Source: Nymphaea colorata | Taxonomy: Eukaryota > Streptophyta > Magnoliopsida > Nymphaeales > Nymphaeaceae | Length of the DNA: 64,000 nucleotides | Direction of reading: 5' to 3' | NCBI RefSeq assembly: GCF_008831285.2 | Contig: NC_045148.1 | Coordinates: 11,824,183-11,888,182 of the forward strand | Part shown: positions 30,197 through 41,764 of the stretch, piece after piece | Numbering within the stretch: the stretch's first letter is position 1 | How the letters are laid out: every line of letters starts with the position of its first letter | The notes under the pieces: generated by a model | Told to the model about the DNA's origin: nothing | Database searches by the model: none | What the model saw: the letters and a program-made list of their open reading frames with translations, nothing else | Program-made: the position numbers and the translations under genes

Positions 30197-31338
30197 GAAG
30201 TACCTCACATATTTCGAAACTTCTATGCCATGATTCAAACTAATTTTTCATCCAATGTGGTGCATTTTCAATGTGATGGAGGGGGAGAATATTCCTCGCT
30301 TGATTTTATTGAATTTTTACGTGAAAAATGGATAACTAGACAAATTTTCTGCCCTTACACACCACAACAAAATGGTGTAGTTGAGCGGAAACATCGACAT
30401 ATAGTTGAAAGCGCCATGAGCATGATGCATGATACTAATGTGCCCATTTCCTTGTGGACTGAAGCCTTCCATACTGCTGTATACATAATAAATTGTTTGC
30501 CTATGACACTCTTGATGTCTAAATCGCCATATTTTACACTCTTAGGCAAACAACCTGATTACAAGAACTTGAAGGTTTTCGGTTGTGTATGCTATGTTCA
30601 CGTTGATGCTGCCTTGAGGAACAAGTTTCAAGACAAGCTATTCAATGTAGATTCGTTGGATATGCTGATGAATATAAAGCTTTTCGATGCTATGATCTAA
30701 CAACTAAACGTATCACAACTTCAAGAAATGTCATTTTTGATTAACATAGTTTTGATAATACAAATGAAATGCCTATGACCATTGAATCTTATAATCCCTG
30801 GACCAGTACACAGTTATTCAATGCAGATCCTGTTATAGAAAATGATGTGCCTCAAAGTGAGGATTCAGAGAGAGCAATACAACCGTCGGATATGGCTCAA
30901 AGTGAAAATCAAGAAGATCCAACACAGTCATCAAGTCATCACGAAAACAATAATGAAGAACAGAGCAACGATGCACATCAGTATTCGGGTCTTATCTACA
31001 GTCGACGACTAAGGGACAGAGATGCTCACAGTGAAGAAGACAACATGCCCCACCTTAGAAGATCCCAACGCATTCGTCATCCCATTCACAGGTGGGTTAG
31101 CTATGATTCTTTATCACTTGATTTTCAGTTATTCATGGCAAAAGTTGGCAAGGAGGAAGAACCCACTTCATTTTATCAAGCATCAAAATCACATCATTGG
31201 AGAAAGGCTATGAAAGAAGAAATGGATGCCTTGCATGAATGTGGAACATGGGAGATCGTTCTGAGGCCACACGAAAAGAACGTAGTGGGCTCCAAATGGG
31301 TATACAAAATTAAATACAAACCTGACTGCAGCATATAA
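30197..31338 (+). pseudogene. Cop5 integrase C-part and RT start
   Basis: The frame continues from 30197: FQCDGGGEYSS (second catalytic Asp) and NGVVERKHRH (Glu). Near 30645 the frame shifts, and the reading moves to CRFVGYADEYKAFRCYDL. A TAA at 30742-30744 interrupts VIFD-HSFDN. RT start follows: HHWRKAMKEEMDALHE and GSKWVYKIKYKPDCSI, ended by TAA at 31336-31338. Confidence 0.88.
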
Positions 31339-32694
31339 AGACACAAAGCAAGGTTAGTAGCAAAAGGGTTTACACAACAATATGGAGAAGATTATGATGA
31401 GACATTCAGCCCTGTGATCAAAATGGGAACAATTCGCGTGATTATATCATTGGCAGTTGAATATGGATGGAGACTACATCAAATGGACGTGAAGAATGCT
31501 TTTCTTCATGGAGATTTAAGGGAGGAAGTATATATGAAACAACCTCCAGGATACACGAAAGGAGACTCTCATGCATGGGTTTGCAAACTAAGAAAATCTA
31601 TTTATGGACTTAAACAGGCCTCACGTTCATGGTTTGATAGTTTCTCTTGCAAGATTCAAGAATGTGGTTTTCGGAGATGTCCTCTAGATCACTCTCTTTT
31701 CATTTATCGAAAGGAAAACATATTTACTTTACTTCTTATATATGTTGATGATATTGTTATCACAAGCAATTTAGAAAAACACATAGAAGAAGCTAAAGTT
31801 TTGATGATGCAAAACTTCAAAATGAAAGAGCTTGGTGATTTACGATTCTTTCTTGGAGTGGAGATTGATAGGCACAATAATCGCCTCACATTGACACAAC
31901 AAAAATGCACGTTGGATCTGCTGAAAAAGTCAGGTATGTCTGATTGTAAGCCTGTTGGAACTCCTAGTGTTCTAAATCAAAGACTAAGTGCTCAAGATGG
32001 GGAGTTATATGAAGATCCTATGCAATATCGAAGTATTGTTGGGGCACTTCAATATCTTACATTTACTAGACCAGATATTATATATGCTGTGAATCAAGTA
32101 TCTCAATTTATGCATGCACCTAGAGATACTCACATGGATGCTGTCAAAAGAATATTAAGATATCTTAAAGGGACAACAGGAGATGACTTAGTTTATGGTA
32201 AGAGTGAAAATATAACTACTGGACATCAACTTATGACATTCACAGATGCAGATTGGGCTGAAGATCCCGATCAAAGAAAGTCCATTTCTGGTTTTTGTAT
32301 TTTCATTGGACGTAATCTTGTGTCTTGGAGTTGTCGAAAGCAAACGGCAGTAACAAGATCCAGCACTGAAGCTGAATAAAGATGCATGGCTGCAGGTACT
32401 GCTGAAGTTACATGGGTTAGACATTTGCTAGAAGACATTGGAGAAAAGATTAAAACATCAATGTTAATATGCGATAATCAAAGCGCTATTAACATTGCCT
32501 TTAATCCCGTACAACATGGTCGAACAAAGCACATTGAGATTGATCAACACTTTGTTAGACAAAAGGTGGAAGACAAGGAAATTCAGCCTATGTATGTTCG
32601 TACAGATGAACAAGTTGCAGACTTATTTACAAAAGTATTAACAAAGGAACGATTCTGGCAAGTTGTACATGGTGCAAAACCATGCACAACTTGA
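31339..32694 (+). pseudogene. Cop5 reverse transcriptase and RNase H
   Basis: Same frame as the preceding part: [40 protein letters not shown] and the catalytic YVDD at 31741-31752, intact. RNase H: FTDADWAEDPDQRKS and SSTEAE, then TAA at 32377-32379 where Tyr is normal, then GRTKHIEIDQHFVRQK. The true stop is at 32692-32694, just before the purine tract. Confidence 0.9.
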
Positions 32695-32701
32695 GGGAGG
32701 G

Positions 32702-33059
32702 TGTTAAAATATAAATCCTTCACCAGCACGTTGAAGAGGAGTCTCTTAGGATTCCACCTCCTTGTAGAATGTGTTAAGATATTTAATGTCCTTGTAACAT
32801 GTGAAGAGTCTCCTAGGATTCTATGTTGTAGTTAATATCTTTGTTATATGGGAAGTCTCCTAGGATTGTATGTTGTAGTTAATATCCTTGCAATATGTAA
32901 AGTCTCTTAGGTTTCTATGATGTACTTAATGTCCTTGGAGCTTGTGAAAACTCCTAAGATTCTACGATTGGAGACTCTTAGAATTCTGAAAATGGGATTA
33001 TAAATAGAGGCCGTGCAAACCATTTTGGCCACGGCTTCTTCTCCTCAGTTTCTTCTTGT

Positions 33060-33100
<41 letters not shown>

Positions 33101-33157
33101 ATCTTCCTGCGTGAGTGCTGTTTTCTGGTTACAGATATTGGTGCTAGATTTCTATCA
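32702..33157 (+). repeat. Cop5 3' LTR
   Basis: 456 bp, same layout as the 5' LTR including the TATAAATA (32999-33006) and a longer CT tract (33064-33094). Followed by the TSD AGGCG. Confidence 0.93.
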
Positions 33158-33162
33158 AGGCG

Positions 33163-33641
33163 TACACATCATCTTGGCACTCCTCAACGAACTTTCGATA
33201 GGTCAATCCAGCTACGCCAGATACCTTCTCTAATCTTTCACCCCCAAAGGATTTGGTTTCTCAAATGAGTAAAAGTATAACATTTGCGCATTAAATTTGA
33301 AAGAGTAGGTCTTCTTGCGACCACATGGACAGCCTTGCAGTCGAGCTGCCAAGGGTGACTAAGTAGAATGGGGCAAGCAGCCATGGGAGCCATGTCATGC
33401 CACCTCGTCTTGGTAGTGATTGCCCATGAATAACTACACTAGACACCTATGAGTGATGGAGACCTCATTACTTTTCCTAAACTAAGAGACATTATAGGGA
33501 TATGACTTATTTTTAGTCATGATGTTTTGAACATACTTTGGGAGACCATGTTTTCACACTACCCACTTTCAGTGATAACCTTAGAGACATGACCCTCACA
33601 ATGATATCTAGTTCTAAAAATGTTGTTTCTAAGCCCCTTAG
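33163..33641 (-). pseudogene. G0 aspartic protease region
   Basis: The minus strand reads KVITESGSCENMVS, then HDMAPMAACPILLSHPWQ and GRKKTYSFKFNAQ, the Ty3/gypsy protease up to its C-terminal LLGRPWQ-like motif. The catalytic D-S-G is E-S-G. Stops are present. It ends at the G1 LTR edge at 33642. Confidence 0.7.
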
Positions 33642-33814
33642 TATCACACCCCAATATTTTGAACCCCAAATAATTTTTTTTTGTTAAAACATAAAACATT
33701 GAGGTGCGAGGACACCACAATTCAAAAGGAAAGGAGCTATGCAATTCAAACAATGGGGCAAGCTTTCATTTATATAACAAATTTCAGTTCGTACAAAAAT
33801 CACATCTTACTACT

Positions 33815-33856
<42 letters not shown>

Positions 33857-36748
33857 CAAAAATTCCTCCAAATCATAACATTGATGCCTAACAAAAATAA
33901 GACATCAATAAGACCAAAACATGATGCACCGACACTACAATAGACCCAAAACCTCTCCAGTAGGAAGTGAGTAGAGCCATCTGATCAACCTACTACCCCG
34001 GGTCCGTCAAAACCAGAAAAACAAAGACAACTGAAGGCTTAGCCTTCGCAGTATGGCAACAAGCCAGATAAATCCCTAACCCTCTAAGGTAAGGACTCAA
34101 ATATGAGATATAACAAATATGAAAGCAAATCACTATCATGTCGTGATAGGGCATACATTTACTTGACTTGACATGGAAGCCCCTCATAGATACCACGACA
34201 TATAAAGGCCACTTGATGGCCACGCTAACACATTCACAAATCACATCCAAGTCATGCATAAACATATCATTCTCATTCACTTCATTCACATTCTTTTTAC
34301 TTACATTAACTTTAGCGAATTGACAGTTAATATGGGTGCAAACACAGCCAAGTGCACACCAGGGCGGCCTATAGCTAGGAGACAACCCCCGTGGTGGCCT
34401 GAAACAATATGGATCCATTCACGCAACAGCGGAAGAGAACTCGTCCATGGATGTGTGAATTCCAATGAGAGATACTCAGCCTTCCCTAGGACACCTGGTT
34501 TGGGAGGGCGGGAGCTCAACGCTCCAAGCACATCACACAACGGTACCCTGGGGCTTTGCACCACCTGCGCTCTGAGCATGCAAGAATAGTGGCGAAGGCG
34601 GGACAACTCCCAAACATGTTGCCACAACCCACTGGCCTCTCATCTCTTATTCTTTCTTACTTAACATTATGGAGACACATTCACAAAATGACCGGCTAGC
34701 TCATGAGATTGGTTCACTCCAAGAGTGCACCCATACCTCTAAATGCCTCCACACAAGGGCTACACATATAACTAACATTCTTTGCTAGCTGTCATAACAT
34801 TACAGGTACAACTATCCTTCAAATTTATTCATTTGCATTCATGCCCATGACAATGCATGTGCAACATATCACAATATTCACATTAATAACACACATCAAT
34901 CACATCTTTCAAAACTTAGCCAAACCACGAAGAGTAGTTTCAATCCGTGATTGGCTCGTACCTGTTTTAGACAATTATCATTCTAGGATATTTTCTAATG
35001 CACAATTGGGTCGATGAGATACTCGACTCGATACCCCACCTCATCTGTCCTAAGTAATTATCATTTCTAACATGAAAATGCAATTACGTAGTAATTTTAA
35101 AAACAACATCAATCACATAATCATTCAATCTCATGCATGCATACATTCACTCACATCATAATCATAAGATCCAACAATCCTTACAACACACATTCAATAG
35201 TTGGGCCCAGACAGAGATTTGTCTGCAATGCCACCATACCTGTCGCACATCACCAAAATATCCAAAATGCCTCAAGCTTCAAATCTGGTTGCTCAAGGTC
35301 TACTGGATGTGCCCGGTGTACCTGCAAACATAAGCAAGTGATAAATTCTCTACTCGTTTAGTTTTACAATTTATACAAATATAAAATACAATCATTGAAG
35401 TCATCACCTCAAGTGGGTGTCGACGGGTAGTGTCGACCCACAAAGCCTTCCAATAGGTCTCTTCCCAACTCTTTGAGCTTGTGACCAAACGTCTAAACTC
35501 AAAACTTCGATCAATCTATCACTAACACATTTCTCACTTGCTTTCCTTATGTGAGGCATCTACCCCGCCATTAAGATTCTCAACATACAACGTATATGCA
35601 CATCAATAGAAGCATTTTTCTCAAGCTTGCTAAAATAGTTTTAAACCTTCTCCACAACATCACAATCTCTACCATGCTTCATAATCACTTCGAAAATCAA
35701 CCCATCATGCTAAAAAGACAACTATACACATAGATCTTTGTCCTTCTCAAAATAGTCAAACACTTTCTCCAAAATAGCAACAATGATTGCACTAACAGTA
35801 AATTTTATATAATTTAAACTTGATTAGGCCTCGCTCATGCCAATCTTAGTGTCCAAACCACTGTAGTGTTCCTGGCAGCCACCTCAAATGTTCCATTGAT
35901 CCCCAAACGGCTAAAATTAACTATTGTCGTCACCTCTCAATCCTTCAACTCGCTGGTATGAGGGGAATGATATATCCCCCAAGCTGCAATACAATCCAAC
36001 AACCTCAAAAATAGTGAAAAAAAGCAAAAAAGAATTCAAGAGGAGGGTCTGCCATTAGAATAGGGCCTCTGACAGCTGTAAGGGAGGCTAAAGTCAAGTG
36101 AGAGAGAGAGGACACGAGAGAATGGGAGTGGGAGAGAGGCAGCACATGTGAGGGAGACAATGAGAGAGGGGAAACCAAGGGTTTGGGTGAGGGAGAAAGG
36201 GACTGGTGCAAGAGAGAGAGCACGCCAATAGGGAGACGATGAGAGCGAGCAAAAAGCATGCAAAAAAGAGAGAATGCAATAGAGAGCGAAGACAGACATA
36301 GAGAGAAAATCGAGTAGGGGAAGTGGGGAGAGAGTTTGAGCAAAGAGAGCGTGGGTAGATGCGGTGAGAGCTTGCGAGAGAGGGGGATCGAGTGTGCTTG
36401 AAAAAGAAGGGGAGATGGGTAGGGAATGGCGAGGGAGAGGACAGACGCGAGAGGGAGAAGAAGAAGACAGAAGAGACTGAGAGGGGAGATGACAAAAACA
36501 GCGAGAGAGGGAGGAGGAGAAGAAGAAAGAGACAGAGAGAGGTTGAAAGGCTCACCTGTGCGCCGCCATGCCGCCCTTCACCTCCACCTCCTTCTCTGAG
36601 TTGTGATCATAGCAGAAGAAGAGACGAAGAGGAAGAGAGCCACTAAGGAAGGCGAGGGAGAAGAGCCCTCGCATCGGGCTCTCTTGCGGGTGGATTCGGG
36701 TCCCGGTCTCGACCCGATCCAGCCCACCTGCAAAAGAAGAGCGTTACA
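33642..36748 (-). repeat. G1 3' LTR
   Basis: 3107 bp, homologous along its length to the G2 LTRs and, inverted, to 55756-64000. Edges are TATCACACCCC at left (TG expected) and GCGTTACA at right, next to purine tract AGGAGGGTAAGA (minus). It includes (TA)n at 33817-33854 and a purine-rich GA tract at about 36090-36560. Long frames in the GA tract are low-complexity artefacts. Confidence 0.85.
33817..33854. repeat. (TA)n microsatellite in G1 LTR
   Basis: About 38 bp of pure AT repeat within the G1 LTR, absent from the corresponding place in the G2 LTRs, so it expanded after the copies diverged. Confidence 0.9.
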
Positions 36749-37681
36749 TCTTACCCTCCTTAAATAAAATTTCATCCCTGAAATTTAGATCATAGTCAGT
36801 GCAAGAACATGTGTGGATACTTCTTTCACATATCCTCCATGAGTTCCCATGTTCTCTCCTTCAACCCATGGTGTTGCCTTTCCGCTCTTACTAGAGGAAT
36901 TCTCTTGGTGCGAAGTACTTGCTCTCTTTGATCCACAATTCTAATAGGCTTTTCTTTTATTGTCAAATCATCTTGCACATGAATACCTTGAAAATCAATC
37001 ACATGTGTAGAATCGGGTGTATACTTTCGAAGCATGGAAACATGAAAAACGCCATAAACATGACTCAAGTTAGGTGGTAGTGTCAATCTGTATGCCACCT
37101 CTCCGATCTTTTCTAATATCTCAAAAGGTCCAATGAACCCCGGGCTCAACTTTCCTTTAATACCAAATCGAAAAAAGTCTTTAGTATGTGAAATTTTCAA
37201 GAATACATGATCACCAACCTCAAAATCCAACTCTCTGCGTCGATTGTCGGTATAACTTTTCTGTCTACTTTGAGCAGTCAACAACTTTTTCCTTTTCAAT
37301 TGTACTTGGTCAGTGTAATGTTGCAATACCAAAGGGTTTTCGATTTTGTCATCACCCAATTCAATCTAACAAGTTGGTGATTTGTATGGCCTTCCATACA
37401 ATGCCTCAAAAGGTGTCATTCTGATACTAGAGTGGTAATTGTTGTTATATGCAAACTCTACCAATGTTTATCTCATTCTCCCTTTCAGTCCAAAACACAA
37501 GCATGTAGCATGTCCTCAAAGGTCTGAATGGTCCTTTTAGATTTCCCATAAGTTTGGGGGTGGAACGTTGTGCTTAGCTTAAGCTTAGTACCTAATATCT
37601 TTTGCAGTTGCCCCCAAAACCTATAGGAAAACGTGGATCTAGATCCACAATAATAGACTTTGGCACTTCACGCAATCTCAC
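36749..37681 (-). pseudogene. G1 integrase C-terminus and chromodomain
   Basis: A 177-codon minus frame (36826-37359) runs from [20 protein letters not shown] through [18 protein letters not shown] and [13 protein letters not shown] to a chromodomain-like end ([37 protein letters not shown]). The chromodomain marks a chromovirus. Upstream integrase VRLREVPKSIIVDLDPRF at 37622-37681 is cut by G2. Confidence 0.87.
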
Positions 37682-40624
37682 TGTAACACCTCGACCTTTT
37701 AACCCACAAACCATCGAGGTGTGACTACCCAACAATTCAAAAAGACGATGAGCCAAGCAATTCAAAACAATGGGGTGAACTTTCATTTATATAACCATTT
37801 TGTTTCATACAAATTCACATCTATGTGCATGACCAAAATGCCCTAAAATCATAACATTGATGCCTAACAAAAAGAAAACATCAATAAAACCAAAACATGA
37901 CGCGCCGGCACTACAAACGACAATCCCAAAACCTCCCCAGCAGGACGTGAGTGAAGTCATCTGCTCAACCTGTTGCCTTGGGTCTGCCAAAACCTGAAAA
38001 AGAAAACAACTGAAGGCTCAGCCTTCGCAGTATGGCAACAAGCCAGGAAAATGCCAAACCCTCTCAAGTAAGGATCAAATAAACGAACAAATATCAACCC
38101 ATCTATCGCCATGTCGTGTCAGAGTACGACACGTAAAAGCCACTTGATGGCCACACTAACACAACATCAGTCACATGCGAAGCATGCTTAAGCATAACAC
38201 TTGCATTCATATCAATCACATATACGTCAGTCACATGCATTCTATCAAACACATTACTTTTTCATTAACTTTAGTGCATTAACAGTTCCTATGGGTGCAA
38301 CACAGGCACGTGCACAACACGGGCGGCCTACAGCCGAGAGACAACCCCCGTGGTGGCCCATAACAGTATGGATCCATTTCACCCGCTGCAGCGGTAGAGC
38401 ACTCATCCCTGGATGTGTGAAGTCCAAGGTGAGATACTTAGCCTTCCGTAGGACACCCAGGTTGGGAAGGCGGGAGCCCAACGCTCCAAGCACAACACAC
38501 AACAGAACCCTGGGGCCTTGCACCGCCTGCGCTCTGACAGGTGAGACCAGTGGTGAGAACGGGACGTCTCCCAAACACACAGCCACATCTCACTGGCCTC
38601 TCATCTCTTAATCATTCATTATTATCATTAGAATAATGCATTCACAAACTGACTAGCTAGTTCATGAGGTTGGTACACTCCACGAGTGCATTCACACCTC
38701 CAGTTGCCTCCACATGAGGTCTACACATAACACTAATAGTCATAGGTAGCCGTCAAACAATATGGGTACAATTACTCTCTATTTCATCCATTTGCATCGT
38801 TGCCCATGGCAATGCATATGCAACAACGTACACATTCATATCAATCATCACATCAATCCTCACATCAAACACGTCAATCACCTCTTTGAAAAACTTAGCC
38901 AATCCATAGAGAGTAGTCTCGATCCGCAGTTGGCTCGTAGCTGTCCTATGTAGTTATCATTTTATGATGCTTTCTAATGCACAATTGGGATCGAGGAGAC
39001 ACTCGACTCGATACCCCGCCTCATCTGTCCTAAACAGATATCAATTCTAGCATGCACATGCCAATGCGTAACATTTTCAAAACAAAAGACTAATAATCTT
39101 TCTAACCCATTCATATCATATAAGCAACATACATATACTCATTCACAAAGCAGTCAATCAATTTAACATCACAATCCTAGGATCCCTTGATCCTAGGAGC
39201 ACACAATCACACATTTGCCCCAGGCAAGGATTTGCCTGGAATGTCGTCATACCTGTGGCGCGCACACCAATTTTTTCAAAATGCCTCAAGCTTCGAACTC
39301 AAGGTCGACGGGATGTGCTCGGTGCACCTGCAAACATAAACAAGAATAAGGTTTCTACTAGATACCTACACAAATCAAACAAAAACCAACAAATACAAAA
39401 TAAAATCCTTGAGGCACCTGTCGTCGCCTCAAGAGGGTGTCGACAGGTAGTGTCGACCCACAAAGCCCTCAAGAGGGTCTCTCCTCCATCCTAGAGGTCA
39501 CCACCAGAGGCTTAAGCTTTTGCACCATCGATTTGAATCGATCACTAATTCATTTTTCTCTTGCTTCCTTAGTGAAGGTGTCTTCCCAATATGTACCCCT
39601 CTTCCTTCCCATACATACTATCCACGTCGACAAAGACGCTCTCAAGCATTCACAAAGACGGTTCTACACTTCTCCACAACATCAGAATCGTAACCATGCT
39701 TCTCTATTGCTTCACAAATTAACTCATCATGCTTAAATGATCATCAGAGGCATGAATCAACACATCTTCATCATAATCCCAAACTTTTCCCAAAAACAAA
39801 ATCTCTAACATGCGTTCCAATTCATCAATTCTAAACTCTAACATGCTCAAGCAATAATTATACATGCTCTACTATATAATATCCAATAATCTATGCTCAA
39901 ATAGGCTTTGCTCACCCCAATCTATGCGTCCAAACTGCTGTGATGCCTCAAACAGCCACCTCAAGCATACAGTCGGTCCCCAAATGGCAGAAATCGTGCC
40001 AAGCCGCCACCACCAACGCCTTCTATTCACTGTTACAAAGAGAATGATGCACCCTCAAACTGAAATTCCAATCCAACAGCCACAACTAAAGAGAACAAGC
40101 AAGAACGTGCTCAAGAGGAGGAGTTCGTCTAAAATATTGGTTCGATTGGGGGAGGCTGAGAACTGAGAAAGAGCACAAGAATGAGCAGGGAGAAAACATC
40201 AACAGAGATGGGAGACAGACAAAGGGGTAGGGTTCGGACCGTGAGGGAAGGGTCTGCGTGGGAAGGAGGAGGAGAAGAAAGAAGAGGAAGGAGGAGCAAG
40301 CGAGGGAGAAGGGAGAAGGAAGCGAGAGAAGAAGGGAAGAGAGAGTGTTGTAGAGAGGGAGGGATGCGCAGGAAAGGAGGGGAAAAACAGGCAGAGAGGG
40401 CGAGAGAGGGAGCTTACCCGCGAGCTGCCGCCGTCACCATTGCCGTCGCCTTCTTCTGCTTCGCTGAGTTCCGGTCGTGGGTAAGGGGAGACGAAGAGTG
40501 GAAACGAGGGAGAAGAAGGAAAGACGAGGGAGGGGAGGCGGAGTCGGGCTCGCTCACGCGTGAGGGGCTCGGGTCCGGGTCTGGACCTTGACCCGACCCA
40601 TCCTGCCAAACAATGAGCATTACA
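37682..40624 (-). repeat. G2 3' LTR
   Basis: 2943 bp. Long stretches are identical to 45495-48492 (for example 38762-39494 against 46597-47329). It carries a GA-rich tract (about 40180-40420). Frames inside the LTR are not genes: they are conserved only because the two LTRs are near copies. Confidence 0.93.
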
Positions 40625-40645
40625 TCCTACCCTCCTAAAAAAAAA
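40625..40645 (-). other. G2 polypurine tract
   Basis: The minus strand reads a T-run then AGGAGGGTAGGA immediately before the 3' LTR, the site expected for plus-strand priming. Confidence 0.8.
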
Positions 40646-40679
40646 ATTTCGTCCTCGAAATTTAGTTCATACCTCAATG

Positions 40680-41764
40680 CAAGAACAAGTGCGGATATCT
40701 CTTCCGCATGTCCTCCTTAGGTTCCCATGTGCTCTCCTTCAATCCATGGTACTGTCATTCCACCTTCACTAAAGGAATTCTCTTCGTGCGAAGCACTTGC
40801 TCTCGATGATCCACAATTCTAATAGGTTGTTCTTCCATTGTCAAATCATCTTGTACTAGAATACCAGAAAATCAATCACATGTGTCGGATCTGGTACGTA
40901 TTTTCGAAGCATGGAAACATGGAAGACGTCATGAACGTGACTCAAATCTGGTGGTAACGCCAATCTGTATGCCACCTCTCCAATCTTCTATAATATCTCA
41001 AAAGGTCCCACGAACCTTGGGCTCAATTTTCCCTTCGCACCAAAGCGAAAAACACCTTTAGTAAGAGAAATCTTTAAAAACACATGATCACCCACCTCAA
41101 AAGTCAATTCTCTACGACGAATGTCAGCATAACTTTTTTGTCTACTCTGAGCAGTTAACAACTTCTTTCTTATCAATTTCACTTGGTCGGTGTAGTGTTG
41201 CAATACTAAAGGGTTCTCGATCTTGCCATCACCTAAATCGGTCCAACAAGCCAGAGATCTGCACGGCCTTTCATACAAAGCCTCAAACGGTGCCATCCCA
41301 ATACTAGAGTGGTAACTGTTATTATAAGCAAATTCTGTCAGTTTCACATGTTTGTCCTATTCTCCTTTCCACTCTAAGACACATGCACGCAACATGTCTT
41401 CTAAGGTCTGAATAGTCCTCTCTGATTGCCCATCAGTTTGGGGATGGAATGCTGTGCTCATCTTAAGCTTGGTACCCAAAGCCCTCTGTAATTGCCCCCA
41501 AAACCTAGAAGTAAAACGCGGATCTCGATCCGAAATGATAGACTTTGGCACTCCATGCAATCTTACTTTCTCGCCAATATATAACTCTGCGAGACTTTCC
41601 AAAGACTGACTGATTCTGATTGGCAGAAAGTGAGCGGACTTCGTAAGTCGATCAACAATCACCCATATGGCATTCTTTTGTCTTTTGGTACGAGGCAACC
41701 CAACCACAAAATCCATCGTAATGTCTTCCCATTTCCACACTGGAATATCGATTCTTTGCAACAA
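40680..41764 (-). pseudogene. G2 integrase core and chromodomain
   Basis: Integrase DDE region: [18 protein letters not shown] (first Asp), [13 protein letters not shown] (second Asp) and [18 protein letters not shown] (Glu). TAG at 41357-41359 (Trp expected), then [32 protein letters not shown] and TAG at 40988-40990 after GPFEIL. The chromodomain region [18 protein letters not shown] ends with TGA at 40755-40757 where Trp is expected, then YHGLKESTWEPKEDMRKRYP. Confidence 0.9.

Larger units (their letters stand above)
27729..33157 (+). mobile_element. Cop5: structurally complete Ty1/copia nested in G0
   Basis: Plus-strand copia of 5429 bp. LTRs 27729-28178 and 32702-33157 (TGTTAA to ATCA) differ by roughly 3% by eye. 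The flanking repeats AGGCG (27724-27728 and 33158-33162) are identical. PBS TGGTATCAGAGC at 28179-28190 is perfect, and purine tract TTGAGGGAGGG is at 32691-32701. One gag-pol frame runs 28400-32694, interrupted by four TAA codons and one frameshift. G0 coding sequence resumes on both sides, so the insertion into G0 is certain. Confidence 0.95.
19336..33641 (-). mobile_element. G0: decayed Ty3/gypsy, split by Cop4, Cop5 and G1
   Basis: Minus-strand gypsy. From right to left: protease (about 33290-33641), the linker before RT (27557-27723 and 33163-33290), RT (21587-22281 and 27557-27700), RNase H (about 21150-21480), integrase HHCC (20773-21127), integrase core and C-terminus (about 20040-20770), and a noncoding 3' part (19336-20030) that may hold a 3' LTR whose edges I cannot define. 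It is cut on the right by the G1 LTR at 33642, and its gag was not found. Frames are broken throughout. Confidence 0.8.

Noticed and set aside
19336-33641. Possibility that G0 is an endogenous pararetrovirus
   Set aside because: It has protease, RT, RNase H and then integrase in Ty3/gypsy order, and no movement or coat protein signal was seen.
36094-36555. Ser/Leu-rich frames in the G1 LTR (also 40199-40609, 48034-48477, 56096-56560)
   Set aside because: Translations of the purine/pyrimidine-rich tract. They are conserved between copies only because the LTRs are related.
38201-38611. Frame repeated in 34254-34589, 38201-38611 and 46036-46446
   Set aside because: Each lies in the same part of a Tekay-like LTR; the similarity comes from LTR homology, with no start context or known domain.
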